Assembly (NCBI RefSeq): GCF_038502225.1
Contig: NC_091357.1
Coordinates: 6,127,500 to 6,191,499, forward strand
Reading direction: 5' to 3'
Source of the DNA: Cherax quadricarinatus
Taxonomy: Eukaryota > Arthropoda > Malacostraca > Decapoda > Parastacidae
DNA length: 64,000 nt
Both the position numbers and the translations under genes were made by a program. The notes beneath the pieces are model-generated. The model made no database searches. It worked only from the letters and a program-made list of their open reading frames with translations, and was not told where the DNA came from. Positions 31,545-41,499 of the stretch are shown one piece after another; the first letter of the stretch is position 1; every line of letters starts with the position of its first letter.

Positions 31545-31692
31545 ACAGGACCCGGGCTCGATTCCCAGGTCGGACGAGGAGGGGCACGTAACCTTGAATA
31601 TTCTGACATTATTCATAAACCTAGAAGTAACTAGGCATCTGGATGTTAGCAAACTGTTGTGAGTTGTATTGCAGGGGTAGACGGTAGTACGC
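31545..31692 (+). mobile_element. Diverged tRNA-like SINE
   Basis: B-box-like GGCTCGATTCC inside CCCGGGCTCGATTCCCAGG, then an order like the SINE at 9532: a GGATGTTAGCAAACTGTTGT segment corresponds to GGGTGTTAGTCGACTGGTGT. The A-box half is decayed. Confidence 0.55.
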
Positions 31693-31696
31693 CTTA

Positions 31697-31766
31697 GATC
31701 AGCGGTTCCCAAACTGTGGTCCGTGGACCCCTGGGGGTACATGAAAGTAGTACTGGGGGCGAAGAA
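31697..31766 (+). mobile_element. hAT-like terminal sequence leading into the 22-bp array
   Basis: CAGCGGTTCCCAAACTGTGG then GTCCGTGGACCCCTGGGGGT. CAGNGGTTCYCAAAC ends are, as I recall, typical of some hAT transposons. The next bases, GTAGTACTGGGGG, already look like a unit of the 22-bp array. A mirrored GGGGGGTCCGTGAGC lies at 34540. Confidence 0.45.
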
Positions 31767-32176
31767 TTGAGACACTTATGCAACATATGGGAATCTTATT
31801 GAAGAAATGTTTCGCTACACAGTGGCTTTATCAGTTCAGTACAAAGCAGGAGGGTATAAGGAGAGGAGGAGTTGAGGTAATCAGTCCCTCAGCCTGGAAT
31901 CGATGTGTTCAGTCCATCACTCTTGTAGGATGGTCCCACTGTGACCCCGCCGCCTCCTGCTTCCACTCACCTGACTACAGTATATAAGTCACCTCTCTCT
32001 GGCCCTGTGCTGTGCTTCCTACAAGAGTGATGGACTGAACACATCGATTCCAGGCAGAGGGACTGATTACCTCAACTCCTTCTCTCCTTATACCCTAATG
32101 CTTTGTATTGGACTGATGAAGCCACTGTGTGGCGAAACGTTTCTTCAAACAGTCGGTTTTCAAAACCATTCATTAC
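31767..32176. mobile_element. Foldback element separating a hAT-like end from the 22-bp array
   Basis: Left arm GAATTGAGACACTTATGCAA with a mutated minus core (TGATAAA, GCCACTGTGTAGC, GAAACATTTC); TATA-like GTATATAAG at 31980-31988; right plus core CTGATGAA (32113) / GCCAC-TGT-GTGGC / GAAACGTTTC, and a reversed head hairpin GTCGGTTTTCAAAACC. No clean target duplication was seen, perhaps because the neighbouring array has since rearranged. Confidence 0.8.
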
Positions 32177-34535
32177 ACAGTAAAGGGGGTCCACAAAGGA
32201 AGTATTGGGGGCCCACAAAGGTAGTACTGAGGGTCCACAAAGGTAGTACTGAGGGCCCACAAAGGTAGTACTGGGGGTCCACAAAGGTAGTACTGGGGGT
32301 CCACAAAGGTAGTACTGGGGGTTCACAAAGGTAGTACTGGGGGCCCACAAAGGTAGTACTGGGGGTTCACAAAGGTAGTACTGGGGGCCCACAAAGGTAG
32401 TACTGGGGGTTTACAAAGGTAGTACTGGGGGCCCACAAAGGTAGTGCTGGGGGTTCACAAAGGTAGTACTGGGGGCCCACAAAGGTAGTACTGGGGGTCC
32501 ACAAAGGTAGTACTGGGGGTCCACAAAGGTAGTACTGAGGGTCCACAAAGGTAGTACTGAGGGCCCACAAAGGTAGTACTGAGGGTCCACAAAGGTAGTA
32601 CTGGGGGCCCACAAAGGTAGTACTGAGGGTCCACAAAGGTAGTACTGAGGGTCCACAAAGGTAGTACTGAGGGCCCACAAAGGTAGTACTGAGGGTCCAC
32701 AAAGGTAGTACTGGGGGTCCACAAAGGTAGTACTGGGGGTTCACAAAGGTAGTACTGGGGGTCCACAAAGGTAGTACTGGGGGTCCACAAAGGTAGTACT
32801 GAGGGCCCACAAAGGTAGTACTGAGGGTCCACAAAGGTAGTACTGGGGGCCCACAAAGGTAGTACTGGGGGCCCACAAAGGTAGTACTGGGGGCCCACAA
32901 AGGAAGTACTGGGGGTCCACAGAGGTAGTACTGGGGGTCCACAAAGGTAGTACTGGGGGTTCACAAAGGTAGTACTGGGGGTCCACAAAGGTAGTACTGG
33001 GGGTCCACAAAGGTAGTACTGAGGGCCCACAAAAGTAGTACTGAGGGTCCACAAAGGTAGTACTGAGGGTCCACAAAGGTAGTACTGGGGGTCCACAAAG
33101 GTAGTACTGGGGGTCCACAAAGGTAGTACTGGGGGTCCACAAAGGTAGTACTGAGGGCCCACAAAGGTAGTACTGAGGGTCCACAAAGGTAGTACTGGGG
33201 GTCCACAAAGGTAGTACTGAGGGTCCACAAAGGTAGTACTGGAGGTCCACAAAGGTAGTACTGAGGGCCTTCAAAGGTAGTACTGGAGATCCACAAAGGT
33301 AGTACTGGAGATCCACAAAGGTAGTACTGGAGATCCACATTGGTAGTACTGGAGGTCCACATTGGTAGTACTATAGGTCCACAATGGTGGTACTGGAGGT
33401 CCACATTGGTAGTACTGGAGGTCCACATTGGTGGTACTGGAGCTCCACAATGGTGGTACTGGAGGTCCACAATGGTAGTACTGGAGGTCCACAATGGTAG
33501 TACTGGAGGTTCACAATGGTAGTACTGGAGGTCCACAATGGTGGTACTGGAGGTCCACAATGGTAGTACTGGAGGTCCACAATGGTAGTACTGGAGGTCC
33601 ACAATGGTGGTACTGGAGGTCCACAATGGTAGTACTGGAGGTCCACAATGGTAGTACTGGAGGTCCACAATGGTAGTACTGGAGGTCCACAATGGTAGTA
33701 CTGGAGGTCCACAATGGTGGTACTGGAGGTCCACAATGGTAGTACTGGAGGTCCCCAATGGTATTACTGGAGGTCCACAATGGTGGTACTGGAGGTCCAC
33801 AATGGTGGTACTGGAGGTCCACAATGGTGGTACTGGAGGTCCACAATGGTAGTACTGGAGGTCCACAATGGTGGTACTGGAGGTCCACAATGGTGGTACT
33901 GGAGGTCCACAATGGTAGTACTGGAGGTCCACAATGGTGGTACTGGAGGTCCACAATGGTGGTACTGGAGGTCCACAATGGTAGTACTGGAGGTCCACAA
34001 TGGTGGTACTGGAGGTCCACAATGGTAGTACTGGAGGTCCACAATGGTAGTACTGGAGGTCCACAATGGTGGTACTGGAGGTCCACAATGGTGGTACTGG
34101 AGGTCCACAATGGTGGTACTGGAGGTCCACAATGGTGGTACTGGAGGTCCACAATGGTGGTACTGGAGGTCCACAATGGTGGTACTGGAGGTCCACAATG
34201 GTGGTACTGGAGGTCCACAATGGTGGTACTGGAGGTCCACAATGGTGGTACTGGAGGTCCACAATGGTAGTACTGGAGGTCCACAATGGTGGTACTGGAG
34301 GTCCACAATGGTAGTACTGGAGGTCCACAATGGTGGTACTGGAGGTCCACAATGGTGGTACTGGAGGTCCACAATGGTGGTACTGGAGGTCCACAATGGT
34401 GGTACTGGAGGTCCACAATGGTAGTACTGGAGGTCCACAATGGTGGTACTGGAGGTCCACAATGGTGGTACTGGAGGTCCACAATGGTGGTACTGGAGGT
34501 CCACAATGGTGGTACTTGGGGTCGACAGACATAAT
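32177..34535 (+). repeat. 22-bp minisatellite (about 107 copies), two subtypes
   Basis: Left half (to ~33340) core GTAGTACTGGGGGTCCACAA; right half core GGTACTGGAGGTCCACAATG, the switch passing through a few hybrid units at 33270-33430. In the right half GGT and AGT variants often alternate, giving a partial 44-base order. Three 22-base units make 66 bases, so frames up to 533 codons stay open; these are not genes. Confidence 0.97.
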
Positions 34536-34785
34536 ACTGGGGGGTCCGTGAGCTTCGTTCAAAGTTTAAAAATGCTTCAGTGTAAAATATACAAATAATC
34601 AGGATAAGGATACCTTAAAAAATTTTAAAGCCGTTTCAAAATCGGCAGGAATAGTCTAATTTTTTTTAGACGCTTTTTAAGACTGTTGGCCTTATGGGCT
34701 GCTGGATCAGTGATGCTAAACTTCCATCGAACACTGGAAAATACTGCTAACACTTCTGAATCCGGATACGTGTCGGCAAAACAGC
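34536..34785. other. Unassigned flank of the 22-bp array
   Basis: GGGGTCCGTGAGCTTCGTTC, AT-rich sequence and T-runs, in keeping with the interior of a hAT-like non-autonomous element; no transposase frame seen. Confidence 0.4.
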
Positions 34786-34997
34786 ATCATTCGTTTCGTA
34801 AAGTAAAACGACACAAGTGCAACTAATGTGACATTTTATTGTGGCAACGTTTCGCTCTCCAGGAGCTTTATCAAGCTTGATAAAGCTCTTGGAGAGCGAA
34901 ACGTTGCCACAATAAAATGTCACATTAGTTGCACTTGTGTCCTTTTACTTGACATATTGTCGGTAATTCTACCAACTTTATTACAATCATTCGTTTC
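34786..34997. mobile_element. Near-perfect foldback unit (GCTC-GAGC family) with 12-bp target duplication
   Basis: ATCATTCGTTTC flanks both sides (34786-34797, 34986-34997). The two 70-bp arms meet at AGCTT (34873-34877) and mirror with very few changes. Minus core 34848-34875, plus core 34875-34905: CTTGATAAA, stem GCTCT-TGG-AGAGC, GAAACGTTGCC, then AATAAAATGTCACATTAG. The right end holds the reversed head hairpin GTCGGTAATTCTACC and TTTATTACAA. Confidence 0.9.
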
Positions 34998-35029
34998 ATT
35001 AAACAGGCAAAGTTCTTTTAAAAAACATA

Positions 35030-35100
35030 AGAAAGGAGGAACACTGCAGGAGGCCTGTTGGCCCATACTAGGCAGGTCCTTTACAATTCATCCCACTAAC
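35030..35100 (-). mobile_element. CR1-like LINE 3' end, minus strand
   Basis: On the minus strand: GGACCTGCCTAGTATGGGCC, AACAGGCCTCCTGCAGTGTTCC, then TTCTTATG-like tail. Same family as 31100-31200; only the last ~60 bases are present. Confidence 0.7.
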
Positions 35101-35266
35101 AAAACATTTGCCCAAATGCTGTCATTTATTTAATTGCATACTCAGTTACCTTTCAGCTTAGAGATGAAACTGGGAACAGGCGCTTGTTGTTAGTTAATAA
35201 AATTTGCTTGTTGAGTAGACAGACCTTTCAAAAACCCGGGAAATTTAACTTTAAGAGGTTCTTGGT

Positions 35267-36795
35267 GGTGAAAAGGGTAGCTGGTGAGTGGTAGGGTAGC
35301 TGGTGAGTGGTAGGGTAGCTGGTGAGTGGTAGGGTAGCTGGTGAGTGGTAGGGTAGCTGATAAGTGGTAGGGTAGCTGGTGAGTGGTAGGGTAGCTGGTG
35401 AGTGGTAGGGTACCTGGTAAGTGGTAGGGTAGCTGGTGAGTGGTAGGGTAGCTGGTGAGTGGTAGGGTACCTGATAAGTGGTAGGGTAGCTGGTGAGTGG
35501 TAGGGTAGCTGGTAAGTGGTAGGGTAGCTGGTGAGTGGTAGGGTACCTGGTGAGTGGTAGGGTAGCTGGTGAGTGGTAGGGTAGCTGGTGAGTGGTAGGG
35601 TAGCTGGTGAGTGGTAGGGTAGCTGGTGAGTGGTAGGGTAGCTGGTGAGTGGTAGGGTACCTGGTAAGTGGTAGGGTAGCTGGTGAGTGGTAGGGTACCT
35701 GGTGAGTGGTAGGGTAGCTGGTGAGTGGTAGGGTAGCTGGTGAGTGGTAGGGTAGCTGGTGAGTGGTAGGGTAGCTGGTGAGTGGTAGGGTAGCTGGTGA
35801 GTGGTAGGGTAGCTGGTGAGTGGTAGGGTACCTGGTGAGTGGTAGGGTAGCTGGTGAGTGGTAGGGTAGCTGGTGAGTGGTAGGGTAGCTGGTGAGTGGT
35901 AGGGTAGCTGATGAGTGGTAGGGTAGCTGGTGAGTGGTAGGGTACCTGGAAAGTGGTAGGGTAGCTGGTGAGTGGTAGGGTAGCTGGTAAGTGGTAGGGT
36001 AGCTGGTGAGTGGTAGGGTACCTGGTAAGTGGTAGGGTACCTGGTAAGTGGTAGGGTAGCTGGTTAGTGGTAGGGTAGCTGATGAGTGGTAGGGTACCTG
36101 GTAAGTGGTAGGGTAGCTGGTGAGTGGTAGGGTAGCTGGTGAGTGGTAGGGTAGCTGGTAAGTGGTAGGGTAGCTGGTGAGTGGTAGGGTAGCTGGTGAG
36201 TGGTAGGGTAGCTGGTGAGTGGTAGGGTAGCTGGTAAGTGGTAGGGTAGCTGGTGAGTGGTAGGGTAGCTGGTGAGTGGTAGGGTAGCTGGTGAGTGGTA
36301 GGGTAGCTGGTGAGTGGTAGGGTAGCTGGTGAGTGATAGGGTAGCTGGTGAGTGGTAGGGTAGCTGGTGAGTGGTAGGGTAGCTGGTGAGTGGTAGGGTA
36401 GCTGGTGAGTGGTAGGGTAGCTGGTAAGTGGTAGGGTACCTGGTAAGTGGGAGGGTAGCTGGTGAGTGGTAGGGTAGCTGGTGAGTGGTAGGGTAGCTGG
36501 TGAGTGGTAGGGTACCTGGTAAGTGGTAGGGTACCTGGTGAGTGGTAGGGTAGCTGGTGAGTGGTAGGGTAGCTGGTGAGTGGTAGGGTAGCTGGTGAGT
36601 GGTAGGGTACCTGGTGAGTGGTAGGGTAGCTGATGAGTGGTAGGGTAGCTGGTGAGTGGTAGGGTACCTGGTGAGTGGTAGGGTACCTGGTAAGTGGTAG
36701 GGTAGCTGGTGAGTGGTAGGGTAGCTGGTAAGTGGTAGGGTAGCTGGTGAGTGGTAGGGTAGCTGGTGAGTGGTAGGGTAGCTGGTGAGTGGTTA
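35267..36795 (+). repeat. 19-bp minisatellite (about 80 copies)
   Basis: Unit GGGTAGCTGGTGAGTGGTA. Common variants are GGGTACCTGG and GGTAAGTGG, recurring in irregular order. Unit length is very constant across 1.5 kb. Confidence 0.97.
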
Positions 36796-36799
36796 GGGT

Positions 36800-37040
36800 A
36801 GCCGATGAGTGGAACGATCTGGCTAGTAGTTATCGAAGCTAAAACCTTGGGTAGTTAAAAATTTAGGTTGGATACTTGAGTGAGAGGGGTTGGATTTGAG
36901 TGGGACTTGCACATGAGTAAATAGAATTGTCAACTTAATGCTTGGGTAGCGTTTATTCTTTTAGTGGGTTGGATTTATAAAGGACCTGCCTAATATGGGC
37001 CAACAGGCCTATTGCCGTGTTTCTCCTTCTTATGTTCTTG
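36800..37040 (+). pseudogene. CR1-like C-terminal remnant and 3' end
   Basis: GATGAGTGGAACGATCTGGC continues as the decayed VVDEWNKL...RLDKY block, followed by GGACCTGCCTAATATGGGCC and AACAGGCCTATTGCCGTGTT and TTCTTATGTTCTTG. The 19-bp array starts or ends right at its first bases, so the array may have expanded from the adjacent LINE or its target. Confidence 0.65.
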
Positions 37041-37139
37041 TAAATGTAAATGAGCCGAGGCAAGATGAACTGCTGAGCAGTGTAGTAATGATTTGTCGAA
37101 TTGAGTAACCGTGAATAACAAAGACAAAACGGGTTGGTG

Positions 37140-37640
37140 AATTATAGGTGGATGAAATTAATGGATGAATGAGGCGTGGGTGATATGGAGGAGTTCAGTG
37201 AATGGATGGAGTAGAGTGAATGATGGGTGGTCTGGATGCATGAGGTGGTTGAATCTATGTATAATGGGTAGATGGATGAGTGGAACAATAGGTGAATGGA
37301 GCAGTGGGAAGATGGATGAATAGAATGAGATATGGATGAGCAGAATGATGGGTAGATGGATGAGTGGAAGAATGGGTAAATGGGTGAATGAGTGGGAAGT
37401 TGGATGAATAGAACAATAGGAAGATGAGGAAATGGTATGGTGATACCGACAAGATGTGGAAAAAGACACTTATGTACAGTACAGTCCTTTAATAAATGTC
37501 CTGAACTGTACATAAGTGTCTTTTTCCACACAATAGGAAGATGGATGAATGAACAGTGGGAATATAGATGAATAAAATGAGATACGGATGAGCAGAATGA
37601 TGGGTAGACGAATGAGTGGAATGATGGGTATGTTAATAAA
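37140..37640. repeat. Degenerate GGATGAATGG repeat
   Basis: Irregular iterations of ATGGATGAATAGAA, TGGATGAGTGGAA and similar, interrupted by a 103-bp foldback insertion at 37427-37529. Minus-strand Ser/His/Pro/Ile-rich frames up to 175 codons are products of the repeat. Confidence 0.85.
37413..37543. mobile_element. 103-bp mini foldback element with 14-bp target duplication
   Basis: ACAATAGGAAGATG at 37413-37426 and again at 37530-37543. The insert begins with a head hairpin GGTATGGTGATACCGACA; inverted arms GTGGAAAAAGACACTTATGT and complement enclose GTACAGTCCTTTAATAAATG. It lacks the GAAACGT core, so it is either an internally deleted copy or a distinct minimal family. Confidence 0.85.
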
Positions 37641-38254
37641 TGAAGAATTGAGACACTTGTGCAACACATGGGAATCTTTATTTAAGAAACGTTTCGCCAC
37701 ACAGTGGCTTCATCAGTCCAATACAAAGTAGAAATTGGTGAGGAGAGGAGGAGTTCGAGGTAATCAGTCCCTCAACCTGGAATCGATGTGTTCAGTCCAT
37801 CACTCTTGTAGGAAGTGCAGCATAGGGCCAGAGAGGTGGCTTATATACGGCAGTCAGATGAGTTGAAGCAGGAGGAGGCGGGATCACAGTGGGACCTGCC
37901 ACTTGTGTAAGTAGGTCGTCGTCCAAAGGTTGGGCAAGCGTTGAAGTCTTTGTACCAAGATCCCATGATGTTGCAGTGTCTCAATTCTTCAACTTGTCGG
38001 TTTTCAAAACTGAACTTCTCCAGGCCGAGGGACTGACAACCTCAAATTCTACGACTTCAAGGGTGATGGACTGATTACATCGTCTTCACATCTCTACTGT
38101 TCCTGCCTACTTTCTGTATTCGACTGAAGAAGCCTACTGTGTAGGCGAAACGTTTCGGAATAAAGTTGCCTAACTGTTACCTATGTGTCTTACCTACCAA
38201 CCTGTCGGTATTGTATACCATTTTGATGTTCATTCACCACATGTTAATAAATGA
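37630..38254. mobile_element. Chimeric foldback element (two families) with 14-bp target duplication
   Basis: ATGTTAATAAATGA flanks both sides (37630-37643, 38241-38254). The left ~360 bp is a full minus-strand unit of the GCCAC-GTGGC family: core at 37689-37716, TATA-like box at 37840-37848, head hairpin GTTTTGAAAACC near 38000. It joins at about 38010 to a plus-strand unit of the GCCTAC-GTAGGC family: CTGAAGAA (38123), stem GCCTAC-TGT-GTAGGC, GAAACGTTTCGG, ending with a reversed head hairpin CGGTATTGTATACC. A single pair of duplications around two families implies they moved as one unit. Confidence 0.88.
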
Positions 38255-38267
38255 ACTGTAAATAGAG

Positions 38268-38285
38268 AGAGAGAGAGAGAGATAG

Positions 38286-38380
<95 letters not shown>

Positions 38381-38412
38381 CAGTCAGCCAGCCAGCCAGC
38401 TAGCTAGCTCGT
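38268..38412. repeat. (GA)n then (CAGC)n tetranucleotide repeat
   Basis: Short GAGAGA run followed by about 28 AGCC/CAGC units with three CAGT changes near the right end. Confidence 0.95.
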
Positions 38413-39365
38413 CTTCACATCACAAATCATCTTCACTGCTGTTCCTGTCAGAGACAATTTAGGACTGTGTGTCGCTAATACATTGCTTACATTAAAGTTG
38501 TTTGCTTATTGTATGCCCGTGCCTATTGTGTTTAGGCTGGTGTCGTGTGTCCTTTGTGTGTCCGTGATAGGATATGTGTAATTACATACCCATTGTTACC
38601 CACCAGAACTTGCACACTTGACTGACCTCTAGCTCCCGGGCCCGCTGCTGAGATGTGTTATTGTTATTGCGTAAGGGAAAATTAGTTGATTTGCTGATCA
38701 CTATCGTGTCATTACTAATTTAGGTGGTTAAGCTTCCGGTTGTGTCCCCATTTTGGTGTTTCATGTGTCTGTCTGTCACTGTCAACCATGCTAAAAGCAG
38801 TATTTTGTATGTGGTGAACAAGTTTCCTCTTGATCTACTCTCTCCTTCAGATCTGGTGACAGTCTGCTGAGAATTCTTTCAGCTTTCTGCAGCATCTTTG
38901 TGCTGGGTGAGGGTTTCACACAGGTTCTCCGTACTCAGTGATTAATCTTATGTGGTGGTTAACATTTTGGACGATTTTCTGTTTAAGCTTTTGAAAATAA
39001 TTCTTAGATTCACTAGTTCTGCATACATGGTTTTTAATATTATTCTCTCGATGGCAGGAAGTAAGGTGATAATGATGTCTACTCTGATCTTTTTCTCTGC
39101 TAGACAATTTTGGTTCCCATCATGACTTTCAGTGTATCTTGTCTTCTCGTGACCAGATTCAGTACTTGGCACTGTCCTAGTGTTGTGCCCCAGTAGCTAC
39201 TGGCTCCTTTGATATACCTTTGAAGAGTTTCGAGAGTTTATCTACTCTGAGCCCGGCCATGGGCCAGGCTCGACCATTACTTAAATTTGCTAGAGTTCTT
39301 CACTTAAAGTTGGCCTTCATTTGTTTACTTCTTAACTTTTCATCGTCTGCAAATATTAACATGTA
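38413..39365. other. No confident gene
   Basis: Minus-strand frames at 38916-39172 (63 and 74 codons) overlap and have no family I recognise. Possibly old retroelement sequence. Confidence 0.4.
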
Positions 39366-39505
39366 GGAATAGTTTGAATTTAGAAAGGATGTAGGGAAGT
39401 ACTGGTTTGGCAGTTGATTTGTAGATAAAGGGAACGAATTCCCAGGTAGCGTCATTAAAGCAACAACTTTTGGTAGCATTAAATATAGGTTGGTCGAGTA
39501 CATGA
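39366..39505 (+). pseudogene. CR1-like C-terminal remnant
   Basis: GAATTTAGAAAGGATGTAGG, AAGTACTGGTTTGGCAG, ... AGGTTGGTCGAGTACATGA align with the EFRKDVGKYWFG...RLVEYM block. It has a stop within the block and joins directly to a different LINE fragment at 39508. Confidence 0.65.
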
Positions 39506-40026
39506 CAATGACTTGGAGAGTTTATAAATCTGTAATGGAAAGAAGGCAGGGTAGGGGTCGGCCTAGGGTGAAGGTTTTGTGTGCGAGGGGCTTGGACTTC
39601 CAGCAGGTGTGCGTGAACGTGTTAGATAGGAGCGAGTGGAGACGAATCGTTTTTATGACTAGACGTTCTGTTAGAACGTGAGCAAAGTAACATTTATGAA
39701 GGGTTGTAATAAAGTTGGTAGAATTACCGACAATATGTAATGGCTTGATAAAGCTCCTGGAGAGCGAAACGTTGCCACAATAAATGTCACATTAGTTGCA
39801 CTTGTGTCCTTTTACTTTACATTTATGAAGGGATTTAGAGAAACCGGCAAGCCTGGAGGTAGAAGTGCAGTGCCTGCACTTTGAAGCAGGGATGCTATAT
39901 TACAGTTCTTTAACTGTAGTATAGGGGTGCCTCTGGCAAGACAGTAATGGAGTGAATGATGAAAGTAATTCTTTTTCGGGTCACCCTGCCTTGGTGGGAA
40001 ACGGCCGATGTGTTAAAAAAAAAATA
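39506..40026 (+). pseudogene. Non-LTR retrotransposon 3' fragment (GRRGRGRPR family)
   Basis: TGGAGAGTTTATAAATCTGT, ...GGCAGGGTAGGGGTCGGCCT, ...GGCTTGGACTTCCAGCAGGT match the end of the RT copies at 25560 and 43790. The 3' region has AAACCGGCAAGCCTGG, CTTTTTCGGGTCACCCTGCC and an A-tail at 40016-40026. A 115-bp foldback-type unit is inserted at 39704-39818. It is 5' truncated. Confidence 0.8.
39690..39832 (+). mobile_element. Solo 115-bp unit (GCTC-GAGC family) with 14-bp target duplication
   Basis: ACATTTATGAAGGG at 39690-39703 and 39819-39832, around the insert 39704-39818. The intact reference order is visible in the copies at 43950 and 25710, where the target is uninterrupted. The unit has head hairpin GGTAGAATTACCGACA, core TTGATAAA, stem GCTC-CTGGA-GAGC, GAAACGTTGCC (39766 on), and ends TGTCCTTTTACTT. 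This is the clearest monomer in the window. Confidence 0.92.
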
Positions 40027-40425
40027 GATGAGAGGGTGAGGGTGGGTTTAAGTGGGACCTGTCTAGCATGAGCTAATAGACCTAATGCAGTGTTCACGCT
40101 TGAGTTCTTGACTCTACAGTAGTCCCCGTGACGTCAGTATATATGAGAAAGTATGGGTGATGAACTGCTGTAGCTTCTCCCAGCCTCTTGTTTTATCCTG
40201 TACCAAACTGTCATCATTGTTGCACACATTGCTCTTCCTTTATTTCTTCCCATCTATACCTCTACAAAAAATTGCAGTTTTTTTTTCTAGGTTCAACGTA
40301 AACTGTATTTACAAATATTTAAAAGAGAAGAGAATATATAATGTGGGGTTGCGTCTGACAACGTTAGTATCCCGGTGCATTCTACAAGGTTGAGAATGTG
40401 CTGACCTCACACTGTCGTTCAGAAA
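40027..40425. other. CR1-like 3' trace, otherwise unassigned
   Basis: GGGACCTGTCTAGCATGAGC ... AGACCTAATGCAGTGTTC at 40058-40105 is a decayed CR1-like 3' end. A 78-codon plus frame at 40157-40393 has no recognised motif. Confidence 0.45.
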
Positions 40426-40426
40426 G

Positions 40427-40535
40427 AATAAAAAGGCACGATATCGTGACTGGAACAATACACAAATAACCCGGACCGAAACGTCGTTGTAAGCTTCAGT
40501 CTCCTACCTGCGGGTTATTTGTGTGCTGTCTTTTA
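40427..40535. mobile_element. Shortened PLE terminal unit (GAAACGTCG family)
   Basis: Starts GGCACGATATCGTGACTGGA, then CACAAATAACCCGGACCGAA with GAAACGTCGTTGTAAGCTTC and a mirrored GCGGGTTATTTGTGTGCTG. The left half of the core stem is missing, apparently deleted at the ACCCGGACC junction. Family of the PLE 3' end at 10680-10790. Confidence 0.7.
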
Positions 40536-41495
40536 GGTATTACTTAGTCTATAACGGCACTTCGTGCATAGCTACTTTAAGTATTAATCTCCTCTGGAGT
40601 AATGTGTTCAAGGTCTTGTACACTTGGAATATGCGAGCTGGTCACCTTTCTATTTTCTTTCTTATCTCCGTCATTTATATCTTAGACTTTTCTTAAGTTT
40701 GCGAGGCAGGTTCTGACATTGTTGAACAAGTGCTGATGCTCTTTGATAAAGTTTGCGATCTGTCATCTGTAATAGAGCTTGCGGTGTGTTGTCTCTAATA
40801 GAGCTTGCAGTCTGTCGTCTCTAATAGAGCTTACAGTCTGTCATCTATTGAATATTGATGCTGTGTTGTCCATCTTGCAAATCTGAGGAAGCGCCTTCAC
40901 CGGGATTTCGGTTTCTCTCGATATGTGTGTTGTCGCGTCCCAATTTTTTTTGTATATACGTGTGTGTATAATTATGTAAATGTGTGAATTAGCTCTAGTT
41001 CTTGGGATTTCCTATTTTGTCTTCATTAAACGTTATTTTAATTGTTTCAACCCCTATATGGGGACAGCTTACATTTAACGTGTTCCACTGTTATTCTAGT
41101 TGACTTTGTCAGTTGTGTTAGGATGTAGGTGTGTGAGCCAGGGTAATGTTTACGAGTTAGTTTATCATGTGTCGTCGAGGCTTGTGAGGGGGAACGAACA
41201 AGAAGTACATACGAACTACGTGAATTACATGAAAAAGAGACCAGCAGGAGACCTCACCGAGCATTAGTTACACTTAACTGCATCAGATTCTGTCTGGTTG
41301 AATCTTTTATTTGCAAAGTGGTGTCGGGCTGGTTCCTAAATGACTTGGTGGTTTTTTTTTTTTTTTGTTCTTAAGGCTTCAGTGAACAGTCGACTCCAGT
41401 GATCTGTAACTCTACAGCAACAAAAATGCACTTTTGTATTGCGACTTTTGCCTAGAAGTTTCATTGTTTTGTTGCTGACACTACTTGCACTTCAA
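40536..41495. other. No recognisable gene; short TCTGTCGTCTCTAATAGAGC repeat
   Basis: Around 40750-40850 a ~30-base unit (ATAGAGCTTGCNGTCTGT) occurs about four times. T-run at 41350. Nothing else assigned. Confidence 0.5.
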
Positions 41496-41499
41496 ATAG

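Noticed and set aside
32455..34562. Long minus-strand open frames (265-533 codons) with WTSSTTIVDLQYHHCGPPV-type repeats
   Set aside because: They are translations of a 22-bp array in which three units restore the frame; equally long frames exist in other phases and on the other strand, with no start context or domain.
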